This document shows, in pieces, positions 1 to 7,852 of a stretch of 26,098 bases of DNA. The DNA comes from QAMX01 sp003149835 (GTDB lineage: Bacteria; Bacillota; Clostridia; Oscillospirales; QAMX01): positions 1 to 26,098 of the forward strand of contig CAUGMN010000037.1 in assembly GCA_959600635.1 (NCBI GenBank), written 5' to 3'. Below the pieces are notes generated by a model, which ran no database searches, was not told where the DNA came from, and worked only from the letters and a program-made list of their open reading frames with translations. Numbering within the stretch: position 1 is the first letter of the stretch; each line of letters opens with the position of its first letter. The position numbers and the translations under genes are program-made.

Positions 1-1063
1 GGTATTTCTTGACCATCAGCGCCACCTTGAAGATAATGGCGTGGTCAAACTCGCGCAGGTCGAGGCCGGTAATTTTCTTGATTTTTTCCAAGCGGTAGAC
101 GAGCGTATTTCTGTGGACGAAAAGCTTCCGCGACGTCTCCGAGACGTTGAGGTTATTTTCAAAGAACTTCTGGATCGTCATCATCGTCTCCTGGCCGAGC
201 GAATCGACGCTGCCCTTTTTGAAGACCTCGCTTAAAAACATCCGGCAGAGCGTGGTCGGGAGCTGATAGATCAGCCGGCCGATGCCGAGGTTTTCATAGT
301 TAATAATCGTCTTGTCCGCGTCAAACACGCGGCCGACCTCGATAGCGACCTGCGCCTCTTTGAGAGAACGCGAAAGGTCTTTGAGCTGCGGGACGACCGT
401 ACCGATGCCGATGACGCACTTGACGAGCAGCTCGGCGTTAATCGTATCTTCGATGCCCTTGGCGACCTTGCGGAGCTCCTTGATGTCGCAGTTGGCTTTG
501 ACCTCCTTGACGATCGCCACGTCGCTCTCGTTGACGGTCATGATAAAATCCTTTTGCCGGTCGGGGAAGAGTCCGGCGATGACGTCGTTGGTGGCGATGT
601 CGAGCTTGTCCATCATGCGGACGAGGAAAACCACGCGCGGCGTGTCGCCGCCGAAGTGCAGCTCCTTGGATTTGATATAGATATCGCCGGGAAGGACGTT
701 GTCGAGCAGGATGTTTTTGATAAAGGTCGCCTTGTCATACTTTTCGTCGTAATACTGCTTGACTCCGTTCAGAGCTACGACGACCATCGAGCACATCGCG
801 AGCGCTTCCTCGTCGGTCCCCTCAACGAACGCCGCATATTCCAGCCTGACGCCGCGCATGGCCAGCGACTTAAAGGTGAAAGAGCGGTATACCGTCGGCT
901 CGGAGGTGTTGTTCAGCTCGTCCACCGCCAGCTCGTATACTTCGCCGATCCGCTTCAGCTCGCTGCACGCGATTACAGTTCCGTCTCCGTCGATCACGCC
1001 GACGGTTTTGCCCGTCGCCTCGTGCATTTGGAGCGCCATATTCTGAAACAATCTTCTTGACAT
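1..1063 (-). CDS. CdaR/PucR-type transcriptional regulator, C-terminus cut by window edge
   Basis: Reading the minus strand from the ATG at 1061-1063 gives 354 codons with no stop before the window edge, so the 3' end is missing. The N-terminal ~110 residues (start MSRRLFQNMALQMHE, then VGVIDGDGTVIACSELKRIG) look like a ligand-sensing region of the sugar-diacid/GAF type. The C-terminus carries an HTH of the PucR C-terminal class (NLNVSETSRKLFVHRNTLVY, followed by RLEKIKKITGLDL). CdaR family proteins are cytoplasmic activators of carbon-source genes; the effector cannot be read from sequence. The start is supported by GGGGGA eight bases upstream and a promoter at 1153-1181. It is a separate transcription unit from the lipoprotein upstream, because a terminator lies between them. 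Which genes it controls is unknown. Confidence 0.88.
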   Translation of the reverse strand, partial: MSRRLFQNMALQMHEATGKTVGVIDGDGTVIACSELKRIGEVYELAVDELNNTSEPTVYRSFTFKSLAMRGVRLEYAAFVEGTDEEALAMCSMVVVALNGVKQYYDEKYDKATFIKNILLDNVLPGDIYIKSKELHFGGDTPRVVFLVRMMDKLDIATNDVIAGLFPDRQKDFIMTVNESDVAIVKEVKANCDIKELRKVAKGIEDTINAELLVKCVIGIGTVVPQLKDLSRSLKEAQVAIEVGRVFDADKTIINYENLGIGRLIYQLPTTLCRMFLSEVFKKGSVDSLGQETMMTIQKFFENNLNVSETSRKLFVHRNTLVYRLEKIKKITGLDLREFDHAIIFKVALMVKKY

Positions 1064-1152
1064 GTTCTTTTTCCCCCATCAAAAATCCAATCGTCCGCGC
1101 GGCGAGCCGTTTTGTCTTCTGCAATGCGGTGCAATATACTTTATCGGATTAT

Positions 1153-1181
1153 ATAATACACTATTTTGCGCATTTTTACAA
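1153..1181 (-). promoter_or_regulatory. Sigma-A-type promoter of the CdaR-like regulator
   Basis: On the minus strand TTGTAA (1176-1181) and TATTAT (1153-1158) are separated by exactly 17 bp, with TG directly before the -10 box. This predicts a transcript start near 1146 and a leader of about 83 nt. The region is AT-rich against a GC-rich background. Confidence 0.6.
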
Positions 1182-1315
1182 GCCTTTTATTTGAATTTTT
1201 TTGGAAGCGGTCTGTAAAATTTTTATCAAAACCAGATTTTCATGCGTCTTTTCGCTTTGATCAAACGAATTTTCCCGTCAAAACAGCCGTATGGGTCACA
1301 GGCGGCGAGAAAGAA

Positions 1316-1347
1316 TTACAGCCGCGGAAATCTTTCCACGGCTGTAA
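1316..1347 (-). terminator. Intrinsic terminator after the lipoprotein gene
   Basis: A 14-bp stem (1316-1329 with 1334-1347) closes on a 4-nt loop. In the minus-strand transcript all 14 positions pair, one as a G-U wobble; in the plus-strand transcript that position would be an A-C mismatch, so it is built for minus-strand transcription. It is followed on that strand by a pyrimidine-rich tail (TTCTTTCTC) and lies 15 nt after the stop of the lipoprotein gene. Confidence 0.75.
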
Positions 1348-1362
1348 ATTTATCGTATCGGA

Positions 1363-1674
1363 TTACGAATTCGCGGGGTTCGGCTGGTTCGACGACTGTC
1401 CGTTCATGCTTCCGCTCTGCGAACCGGAGCCGCTCGGCGTCGACATGTCCGAAGTGCCGGAGCCGTCCGGCGTCGACATGCCCGAAGTATCCGAGACTCC
1501 CGGCGTGCTGTCGCTGTTGCTGGTCACGCGCGGCGTCGTACGATCCGCTGAATCCACTGTCGTTCTCGACGTGTTGCTCGTGCCGCCGTTGTTGCCGCCG
1601 TTGTCGTCGTCACAGGCGGCGAACAGGAACAGCGAAAGGCAAACGCACAGAGTCAACGCTATGATTTTTTTCAT
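1363..1674 (-). CDS. Small Ser/Thr/Gly-rich lipoprotein of unknown function
   Basis: The 103-residue product starts with a lipoprotein signal peptide: MKK, a hydrophobic stretch, then FAAC with the lipidated Cys at residue 21. Phe at the -3 position is less usual than Leu. The mature part is low-complexity, rich in Ser, Thr, Gly, Asn and Asp, without a recognisable domain, and resembles a flexible cell-surface spacer. It contains an 11-residue unit repeated twice (MSTPDGSG and MSTPSGSG cores), mirrored by a 33-bp direct repeat in the DNA. AGGAG lies 9 nt before the ATG. It is followed by its own terminator. Function cannot be assigned; similar tails occur on anchors whose domain has been lost. 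Confidence 0.75.
   Translation of the reverse strand: MKKIIALTLCVCLSLFLFAACDDDNGGNNGGTSNTSRTTVDSADRTTPRVTSNSDSTPGVSDTSGMSTPDGSGTSDMSTPSGSGSQSGSMNGQSSNQPNPANS
1424..1489. repeat. 33-bp tandem repeat inside the lipoprotein gene
   Basis: Two adjacent 33-bp units (1424-1456 and 1457-1489) differ at only a few positions and share the core GGCGTCGACATG. The period is 11 codons, so gain or loss of a unit keeps the frame. Confidence 0.8.
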
Positions 1675-1807
1675 CGGTTCATTTCTCCTGAATCTTTATT
1701 ATGCATAACATACCATGTGCACTGCACGGTATTATGGTTCTATCCGCCGCGGCTTTTTATTCAGAAAAAACCAACCAATATTTTCCTTTTTGATTTTAAC
1801 TTTGATT

Positions 1808-2170
1808 TCAACGCGCGTCCGCCGTCGCGACAATGCGCACGCCGGTTCCCGCGGCGTTTTCTATTACGGTCTGCCCGCGGACAACCGGCGCGCATACCGC
1901 CGCCGCCCTGATCTCGGCCATGACCGCGGCGATGCGCTCCTTGGGGATTGGCTCCGCCGTTTTGACCGGAAAGACCGGTTCCTCGCCGCCTGTCAGCCGC
2001 ATGGTCGACGAAATCGAACGCACCGGATGCACCGCTTCGCTGCGGACATAGCGTTCGCCGCGCGCGCAGCGGTTGCCGGAAACGGAAACCAGCGCGCCCG
2101 AAGCGTCCGTCTCCGCGCGGATGGCGCATCCCTCCGGGCAGACGATACAGGTGAAATTTTTAACCGCCAT
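1808..2170 (-). CDS. DUF1667 domain protein, partner of the FAD oxidoreductases
   Basis: The 120-residue product begins MAVKNFTCIVCPEGCAI; the CxxCPxGC motif is the hallmark of DUF1667. The remaining Cys residues (C-A-R-G around residue 36) suggest metal or Fe-S binding. In many Firmicutes this family is the third gene after a GlpA-like BFD protein and an NAD(P)/FAD oxidoreductase, as here, so it is probably a small subunit or electron-transfer partner of that complex. The biochemical role of DUF1667 is not established. The frame stays open to 2314, but the ATG at 2170 has GGGAGGGG in front and starts right at the conserved motif, so it is preferred. A gap of 118 nt separates it from the upstream gene. 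Confidence 0.85.
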   Translation of the reverse strand: MAVKNFTCIVCPEGCAIRAETDASGALVSVSGNRCARGERYVRSEAVHPVRSISSTMRLTGGEEPVFPVKTAEPIPKERIAAVMAEIRAAAVCAPVVRGQTVIENAAGTGVRIVATADAR

Positions 2171-2288
2171 AGTGTTCCCCTCCCAAAACGCCGGTAATAC
2201 CGGTACATTTTTCCATTTTGAAAACCGTTTGACAGGCGCAGGCGCGATCGGCTCAGCAGACGCTTTCTTCAAGGCCGCGCCGGCCCGT

Positions 2289-3557
2289 TTACGGCTCCGC
2301 CGTAACGATTTCAACGCAGACCGGCTCGACAGGCGCCGCGCCGCGCAGCCTGACCTTGACGCGCTGCATCTCTCCGGGCAGCATCACCGGCCGTTTGATC
2401 TCCGCCAGCGTTTCCCCGCCGCAGCGCACGACGACGCGCGCGCGCCGGTAAACCGCTCTGACGCGGAAAAACAGCTCCGCCTCCTCCGTATCCGCGCCGA
2501 TTCGCTCCGGCACGACGTAGGAGACGCCGTTTCCCGCCGCGGTTTCAAACGCCGCCCGGCTGCTGCCGGACGCCGCCCCCGTCAGATAACGCGCCGCGTT
2601 CTCGCCGGCAATCCTGCCCTCCTCGGCGACGAAATCGGCCAGATCATGCACCTGTACGACGTTTCCGCAGGCAAAGACCCCTTCGGCGGCCGTCTCGCGG
2701 CGTTCATTGACGGAAATGCCGCCGTTTGCGCCGAGCGCAATCCCCGCGTCCGCCGCCAATACCGTCTCCGGCAGCAGACCGACCGACAGCAGCAGCGTGT
2801 CGCACGGGATCAGCCGCTGCTGCGCGCGGATCGGGCTGCGGTTTTCGTCTACGGGCGCGACATAGACGCCGGTCACGCGCTCCTTCCCTTCAATACCGGT
2901 CACAGTCGTCGAGAGATAGAGCGGAATTCCGTAGTCTTCGAGGCACTGTACGATGTTGCGCTGTAAGCCGTTCGACCACGGCATCAGCTCGCAGACGCAG
3001 ACGACCTCGGCGCCTTCCAGCGTCAGGCGGCGCGCCATGATCAGCCCGATATCGCCGGAGCCGAGGATGACGACGCGGCGGCCGACCATATAGCCGTCGA
3101 TATTGATATAGCGCTGTGCTGTTCCCGCGGTCATCACGCCGGCAATCCGCGGTCCGTCGATGGTCAGCGCGCCCGCCGGCCGCTCCCGGCAGCCGACGGC
3201 GAGAACGACCGCGTCCGCCGCCAGCTCATACGCCCCGTCCGAGCCGGACATCACCGTCAGGTTTTTTCCACCGCCCAGCGAGGTGACGTAAGAGCCAAGC
3301 CGCACGTCGATGCCGCGACTTTTGACCTCATCCGCAAATTTCGCGGCATATTCTGGGCCGGTCAGCTCCTCCCCGAACGTGTGCAGCCCAAAGCCCGCAT
3401 GGATACACTGCGGCAGAACGCCGCCGAGCCGCACATCCGTCTCCAATAAAACGATATCGCGGCAGCCCGCGTCAAACGCGGCGATCGCGGCGGCCATACC
3501 GCCCACGCCGCCGCCGACGACCGCCAGCGCATGCCGTTCGCTTCTCATCGCTCCCAT
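2289..3557 (-). CDS. NAD(P)/FAD-dependent oxidoreductase, second subunit of the trio
   Basis: The 422-residue product is a two-dinucleotide flavoprotein. The FAD-binding Rossmann motif GGGVGG is at residues 15-20, the NAD(P)-binding motif GSGDIG at 166-171, and the second FAD motif around FACGNV (295-300). The segment LPQCIHAGFGL with a following ELTGPEY is typical of the oxidoreductases that co-occur with DUF1667. Its start lies 2 nt after the stop of the GlpA-like gene, so translation is coupled. A second ATG at 3548 is possible; neither has a well-spaced Shine-Dalgarno. The likely role is electron transfer from a substrate-oxidising GlpA-like subunit to NAD(P) or another acceptor. It is sometimes annotated glpB-like, but similarity to E. 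coli GlpB is not evident here. Confidence 0.88.
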   Translation of the reverse strand: MGAMRSERHALAVVGGGVGGMAAAIAAFDAGCRDIVLLETDVRLGGVLPQCIHAGFGLHTFGEELTGPEYAAKFADEVKSRGIDVRLGSYVTSLGGGKNLTVMSGSDGAYELAADAVVLAVGCRERPAGALTIDGPRIAGVMTAGTAQRYINIDGYMVGRRVVILGSGDIGLIMARRLTLEGAEVVCVCELMPWSNGLQRNIVQCLEDYGIPLYLSTTVTGIEGKERVTGVYVAPVDENRSPIRAQQRLIPCDTLLLSVGLLPETVLAADAGIALGANGGISVNERRETAAEGVFACGNVVQVHDLADFVAEEGRIAGENAARYLTGAASGSSRAAFETAAGNGVSYVVPERIGADTEEAELFFRVRAVYRRARVVVRCGGETLAEIKRPVMLPGEMQRVKVRLRGAAPVEPVCVEIVTAEP

Positions 3558-3559
3558 GC

Positions 3560-4996
3560 TTATCCACGCGTCCTTTCCGTGAGAATTTGCGAACCTTCGC
3601 CGTCATATTCCACTTTGTCCATACCGATATTCAGCTCGCGCGCGAGGATTTTGACGATTTTCGGCGAGCAGAAGCCGCCCTGACAGCCGCCGAGCATAGC
3701 GCCGGTGCGCAGCTTCACGCCCTTCACGGTGCGCGCGCCGCAGTTTCGGCGAATCGCATCGACGACCTGCGCCTCGGTGACCGTCCCGCAGCGGCAGACG
3801 AGCGTCGTCGCCGCGCCGCCCGACGCGCCGCCCTCGCCCAACCGCAGCCGCGGCCGCCGCGTCGGGATGAAACGGCCTGCCCCGGCCCGCAGTTCCAGGT
3901 ATGCGGCGACTTCGTCCCCAAGGGTTTCCGCAATAGCGGGAGCCGAGGCGAGCCCGGGCGACTCAATGCCCGCGGCCTCGAAAAACCCGGGGACGCCGCC
4001 GCAGGCGCCGACGATGAAATCGCCGCCGCTTCCGACCGGACGGACGCCGGCAAAGGTGCGGATCTGCAAATTGGCCGGCAGCGGCGCCGACAGGTACTGC
4101 GCCGCTGCGCTTTTGACATAGGCGAGAGCGTCCGCGGTCGTGCCGACGTCGTCCCGGTCGTCACAGCGGACGCTGTCGGGACCGATCATGACGCGGCCGT
4201 GTATCTCCGGCGTGATCAGCACGCCCTTGCCTTTTTCCGTCGGGCAGGCGAACAGCACGCTGTTCACCAGTCCCGCCGCGCGCTTGTCGAGCACGCAGTA
4301 CTGGCCGCGTTTGCCTTCCATCGTATACGTTTTCGGTGCCAGCATGGCGTGGATGTCGTCGGCGTGGACGCCGGCGGCATTGACGACGGCTCGGCCCAAA
4401 AACGATCTCTCTTCCCCGCCGCGGCATACGGCCGTCACCGCAAAGCCGTCGCCGACGCGGCGGACAGCGGCGACGCGGTGTCCGCAGAGAACAGCCGCGC
4501 CGTTGTCGCAGGCGTTTTCCGCGGCGGCGATCGCCACCGTCCACGGCTCGACGATGGCCGACGCGGCGCAGAGCGCGCCGCGGACGCGCTTCGACAGATT
4601 CGGTTCCTTTTCCAAAAGCTCCGCCCGCGTCAGCAGCCGCAGATTCTGAACGCCGTTTTCCCGTCCGCGGCGCAGGAGCGCATCCAGCGTACCGAGCTCC
4701 TCGTCGGAGTAGGCCGCGACAAGGGAATCAATGGGCCGGTAGGGAATATCGAGCGCCGCGACCAGCGCAGGGTACAGCGCCGCGCCGCGGACGTTAAAAA
4801 GCGCCTTTTTCGTCCCCGGTTCCGGATCATATCCGGCGTGGATGATGGCGCTGTTGGCCCGGCTGGCGCCGGAAGCGAGGTCGGCTCCGGCTTCTAAGAG
4901 CAGCCCTTTCGCGCCCTTGGCCGTCACGGCGCGCAGCGTCAGCGCGCCGACGGCGCCGCCGCCGATGACGATACAGTCGTAAATTCCGTCCGGCAT
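3560..4996 (-). CDS. GlpA-like FAD-dependent glycerol-3-phosphate-type dehydrogenase with BFD [2Fe-2S] domain
   Basis: The 478-residue product starts MPDGIYDCIVIGGGAVG, with the FAD-binding GGGAVG at 12-17, a DAO-fold body with SRANSAIIHAGYDPEPGTKK at 45-64, and a C-terminal BFD-like [2Fe-2S] domain with Cys 401, 403, 438 and 443. This matches the GlpA/anaerobic glycerol-3-phosphate dehydrogenase family; the real substrate could also be a 2-hydroxy acid such as 2-hydroxyglutarate. The frame is open to 5113, but the ATG at 4996 has GGGGGA eight bases upstream and aligns with the start of the Rossmann fold. It is the first gene of the operon and lies about 128 nt downstream of the predicted transcript start. 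No glycerol kinase or facilitator gene is visible in the window. Confidence 0.9.
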   Translation of the reverse strand: MPDGIYDCIVIGGGAVGALTLRAVTAKGAKGLLLEAGADLASGASRANSAIIHAGYDPEPGTKKALFNVRGAALYPALVAALDIPYRPIDSLVAAYSDEELGTLDALLRRGRENGVQNLRLLTRAELLEKEPNLSKRVRGALCAASAIVEPWTVAIAAAENACDNGAAVLCGHRVAAVRRVGDGFAVTAVCRGGEERSFLGRAVVNAAGVHADDIHAMLAPKTYTMEGKRGQYCVLDKRAAGLVNSVLFACPTEKGKGVLITPEIHGRVMIGPDSVRCDDRDDVGTTADALAYVKSAAAQYLSAPLPANLQIRTFAGVRPVGSGGDFIVGACGGVPGFFEAAGIESPGLASAPAIAETLGDEVAAYLELRAGAGRFIPTRRPRLRLGEGGASGGAATTLVCRCGTVTEAQVVDAIRRNCGARTVKGVKLRTGAMLGGCQGGFCSPKIVKILARELNIGMDKVEYDGEGSQILTERTRG

Positions 4997-5130
4997 CTCA
5001 AGATTCCCCCTATATTGACTGCGGAAAAAGAACAACAAAAAAACGCCCTCCAAGCCCGCCCGCCGTCTGGGACAGCGAACCGGCTCTCGCGCGTTCTCAA
5101 AACTCTGCCGCAATCTATTTCGTTATAATC

Positions 5131-5159
5131 ATTATATGCGCAAACAATCGGTTTGTCAA
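5131..5159 (-). promoter_or_regulatory. Perfect consensus promoter of the FAD oxidoreductase operon with palindromic operator
   Basis: On the minus strand TTGACA (5154-5159) and TATAAT (5131-5136) both match the sigma-A consensus at 6/6 with a 17-bp spacer. Predicted start is near 5124. An inverted repeat CAAAC-N5-GTTTG (5141-5155) sits in the spacer and touches the -35 box, a place where a repressor would block polymerase. Such a strong promoter in front of a catabolic operon makes repression likely, but the repressor is not identified. Confidence 0.82.
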
Positions 5160-5303
5160 TGCGATTTTATAAAAAGCCGCGGAAAATAAAACCGCCGCCC
5201 GGATACACCTTCGGCGCGGCGGATGGGCGCCGAAGGTCGCTCCAAACGCTTTTCAGCGCCAGATACCCGCGGGAACGCGGCTGGGCGTCTTAGTCCATCG
5301 ATA

Positions 5304-5335
5304 AAAATCCGCATGGAGCGAACCATGCGGATTTT
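5304..5335 (-). terminator. Strong, possibly bidirectional terminator after the DUF2461 gene
   Basis: A perfect 13-bp stem (5304-5316 with 5323-5335) closes on the 6-nt loop AGCGAA. On the minus strand it is followed by TTTTTAT, and on the plus strand by TTTTGTTTT, so it can act in both directions. It lies 79 nt beyond the stop of the DUF2461 gene, which it most likely terminates. Confidence 0.85.
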
Positions 5336-5414
5336 GTTTTGACAGAAAAGGGATCAAAAAAATCGATGAAAAGGATTTTTTCAGAGAAATTCAAAGAGAT
5401 TTTCTCTTCGGAAA

Positions 5415-6092
5415 TCAGCCGCCGCACGGCCTTTTCCATTTTCTCTCCTCGACATGGAGAAAGAACCGGTAGATAGACGCCAGCCTTTCAAACTGTTTTC
5501 CGACGGCCTGCGGCAAAGCGTCTGAAAACAGCTGGGAAACGTCGGCGCTTTCCGCCGTAAAGCAGATGGTTTTCCGGTCGAGCCAGCTTCTGATATGCTC
5601 CGGCTGATCCGGGTATTTGCTCCTCTTGTAGCGCTCGCCCTCCATCGCAAAGGTCTGCTGCGCCTCATAGTCCGCGCAGGCGCGCATAAAGACCGGATCG
5701 CGCTGTAAGATCAGCTCCCGCATGGTCTCCATCGTCTCGGCCGGCGCGCAGTAATAGCCGCATCCGAGGGAAAGCCCGCCCGGCCAGAGGGCGAAGAAAA
5801 ATTCGGGATAGCCTTTCTCCCGCTTAAAGGACAGCCACATCTCGTCGCGGAAAATGGTTTTATCCCGCGAAAAACGTGTGTCCCGATAGATTCTCGAAAT
5901 CGTTTTGCCTACGCCCGGCGTCGTGACGATTCGGTCGTCGATCGCCGAAACCGCCGGCGTCAAAGCGGTCGCCAGCTCCTTCAACGGGAGCAGAACGTGT
6001 TCGTTATACGTGGACTTGTGCTCTGTAAACCAGCCTTTGTCGTCTCTGAGGCGGTTTTCAAACAGAAAATCGAGCGTCTTTTGCGAAAACAT
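5415..6092 (-). CDS. DUF2461 family protein (TIGR02453 type)
   Basis: The 225-residue product starts MFSQKTLDFLFENRLRDDKG and has the family's WFTEHKSTYNEHV motif near residues 21-33, a middle segment with ISRIYRDTRFSRDKT, and FFFALWPGGLSLGCGYY. Length is close to the usual 210-230. DUF2461 proteins are cytoplasmic, widespread and of unknown biochemical function. AGGGG stands 8 nt before the ATG. It lies 85 nt after the NimA-like gene with no terminator between them, so co-transcription is likely, and it ends the transcript at the terminator 5304-5335. Confidence 0.85.
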   Translation of the reverse strand: MFSQKTLDFLFENRLRDDKGWFTEHKSTYNEHVLLPLKELATALTPAVSAIDDRIVTTPGVGKTISRIYRDTRFSRDKTIFRDEMWLSFKREKGYPEFFFALWPGGLSLGCGYYCAPAETMETMRELILQRDPVFMRACADYEAQQTFAMEGERYKRSKYPDQPEHIRSWLDRKTICFTAESADVSQLFSDALPQAVGKQFERLASIYRFFLHVEERKWKRPCGG

Positions 6093-6177
6093 ATCGTTCC
6101 CCTGTCTTTGGCGGTTGTATTCCCCGCGGAAGCGATTTCGCCTCCCGCGCCGTCCCGCCGTTTAAGATCTCTGCGCC

Positions 6178-6648
6178 TTACTCATGCGCTTTGCAGGCCA
6201 GCGTTTCCACATCCATGCGGAGAATTGTCACGGCGTCGAGCGCGCGGCTGTCAAAGCCCCAGTCCGCCTCGCCCGCATAGTGGCGCATGATCTGCCGCAG
6301 CGCGGCCTCCTTGTCCTTCGGCTCGGCGACAAACGACACCGTCCCCGTGCCGATGACGCTCTGAAAGCGAAACGAATAGCCGCAGGCGATCTCGCCCGCG
6401 TTGACGGCGTGACCGGTGTCAAGCTCAAAGCCCACGCGGCTGTTTTTTCGCAGCAGATCGATCTTTCGGCCTTCCGGCGCGCAGTGCATATAAAAGCTGC
6501 GTTTCTCCGCCTCATGGGTAAAGCCGAAATTGAGCGGGACGATATACGCCTCGCAGCCGTCTGTCATGCCGAGCCGCAGGCAGTCGCAGCTCAGGATGAT
6601 CTCGTCGATCCTCCTGCCGTCGGTGATCTCGCGGTCTTTTCTTCGCAT
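6178..6648 (-). CDS. NimA-like pyridoxamine 5'-phosphate oxidase-family flavin protein
   Basis: The 156-residue product begins MRRKDREITD and has the split-barrel flavin fold of the Pyridox_ox_2/NimA group. Diagnostic pieces are CDCLRLGMTDG (21-31), YIVPLNFGF (35-43) and FYMHCAPEGRKIDLLRKN (52-69); His55 is in the position of the active-site His of Nim proteins. Family members bind FMN and reduce small electrophiles such as nitroimidazoles, but most environmental or gut homologues have no proven substrate, so resistance should not be assumed. The frame is open to 6693; the ATG at 6648 is chosen because GAGAGGAG lies 8 nt upstream and the conserved fold begins there. It probably shares a transcript with the DUF2461 gene. 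Confidence 0.87.
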   Translation of the reverse strand: MRRKDREITDGRRIDEIILSCDCLRLGMTDGCEAYIVPLNFGFTHEAEKRSFYMHCAPEGRKIDLLRKNSRVGFELDTGHAVNAGEIACGYSFRFQSVIGTGTVSFVAEPKDKEAALRQIMRHYAGEADWGFDSRALDAVTILRMDVETLACKAHE

Positions 6649-6811
6649 TCGGTTTCGCTCCTCTCTCAGTGCCGCCTTCGCGCTTTGCACCATGCGCCGG
6701 AGCTTTTTGCTTCACAGCGCTTCGTTTTTTTTGCCCATCGAACTCTTTCGGCCGGTTGCGCGGCGTCGCCGTGGCTGCCAACCGTTTTCAGCGCCGGCGG
6801 CTGTCCTGCGC

Positions 6812-7852
6812 CTACGATACAGTTTTCACCCGATAAGCCGAGCCCGCCGTAATCTCAAAGCTGTCCGCCAGCGCCGGCGTCAGCAGGATTTGCTTGTCCT
6901 CCCGGATCAGAATCATTTCAAAACCGCCTGTCTCGCGCCAAAAGCGGACGGCCTCCTCCTCGCCCATGACAAACAGCGCCGTCGAAAGCGCGTCGGCCCG
7001 CGTCGCGTCGGCGCAGACCACCGTCACGCTTTCCAGCCCGTTGTCGGCGGGACGGCCGGTAGCGGGATCGAGCAGGTGATGATAGCGCATCGCGCCCCGC
7101 ATAAAATAGCGCTGATAAGAGCCGCTGGTCACAACGGCGGTGTCGCGCACGGCGAGCACGCCCACCGTTTCCCGCGTGTCGCCGGGGTCCGCAATCCCGA
7201 TCCGCCATGCGTTTCCGTCGAGTTTTTCGCCGAGCGCAAAAATATTTCCCCCGAGGTTAATCAGAGCGCTCTCCACGCCGTATTCGCAGAAGACCTCGCG
7301 AACGGACTCCGCCGCGTAGCCCTTGGCGATGGCGCCGAGATCGATCTGCGCGCCGTCCGTCAGAGAGGCGGTCCGGCGCTCCGCGTCGAGGCGGAGCTTC
7401 TGATAACCGACGCGGGCCAGCGTCTCCGCAATCGCCGCTTCATCGGGCACCGTCCCTTCCCCGCCGAAGCCCCAGAGCTGCGTCAGCGGATAGGTGGTGA
7501 TGTCGAAGGCGCCTCCGGTCTGTTCGGAAACCGCCTGTGCGGTTTGTAGGAGTGAAAACAGCTCCGCTCCGACCTCGACCTCCTGACCGTCGGCGGCGTT
7601 GAGCCGCGCCGCGCCGCCCGTTCCGGCCGCATCGCGCACGTTCAGCTCAGCTTCCAGCGCGTTGATTTTTTCCGCCGCCGCCGCCAGAGCGCCGGCCGCG
7701 TTTTCGCCGCCGGCGCGCAGCAGCATATACGTGTCCATTGCAAAAAGCTGTTCCTCGGCGTAGGCGCTGTCGGTTTCCCCGCCGCAGCTCCCGAACAGCG
7801 GCAGCAAACAGATCGCCGCGATGAGCAGGCAAAGTCTTTTTACATTTCCCAT
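6812..7852 (-). CDS. apbE: ApbE, FAD:protein FMN transferase lipoprotein
   Basis: The 346-residue product has a lipoprotein signal (LFGSC, lipidated Cys23) and the ApbE domain. It transfers FMN from FAD to a Thr of exported or membrane flavoproteins such as Rnf/Nqr subunits, acting outside the membrane. Visible motifs are MDTYM (39-43), DLGAIAKGYAAE (171-182), NLGGN (199-203), TSGSYQRYF (242-250), HHLLDPATGRP (258-268) and TRADALSTALFVMG (284-297); the Asp and Thr of the last motif usually bind Mg. The start overlaps the end of rsgA by 13 nt, and AAAGGA lies 10 nt upstream, so translation is coupled. No target flavoprotein is encoded nearby. Confidence 0.93.
   Translation of the reverse strand: MGNVKRLCLLIAAICLLPLFGSCGGETDSAYAEEQLFAMDTYMLLRAGGENAAGALAAAAEKINALEAELNVRDAAGTGGAARLNAADGQEVEVGAELFSLLQTAQAVSEQTGGAFDITTYPLTQLWGFGGEGTVPDEAAIAETLARVGYQKLRLDAERRTASLTDGAQIDLGAIAKGYAAESVREVFCEYGVESALINLGGNIFALGEKLDGNAWRIGIADPGDTRETVGVLAVRDTAVVTSGSYQRYFMRGAMRYHHLLDPATGRPADNGLESVTVVCADATRADALSTALFVMGEEEAVRFWRETGGFEMILIREDKQILLTPALADSFEITAGSAYRVKTVS

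Larger units (their letters stand above)
4997..5414. other. Long intergenic region: leader, promoter, structured spacer, terminator
   Basis: 418 bp without a gene. From the right: an AT-rich 8-bp stem at 5357-5381, the GC-rich terminator at 5304-5335, a GC-rich structured block at about 5195-5295, the promoter at 5131-5159, then a leader of about 128 nt. The block holds an 11-bp perfect hairpin (5207-5217 with 5227-5237) and a second hairpin around 5258-5290 with a CCGCG/CGCGG core. It belongs to no ORF and matches no riboswitch consensus I know. Confidence 0.6.

Noticed and set aside
2171..2314. Longer N-terminus for the DUF1667 protein
   Set aside because: The extension overlaps the upstream gene, is unlike the family, and the ATG at 2170 has a strong Shine-Dalgarno.
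3587..4897. A 436-codon plus-strand open frame
   Set aside because: It is antisense to the GlpA-like gene and shows no recognisable domain or ribosome-binding site.
4997..5340. Known riboswitch in the spacer or operon leader
   Set aside because: I compared it by eye with the glycine, ZTP, FMN, THF and fluoride consensus and found no match.
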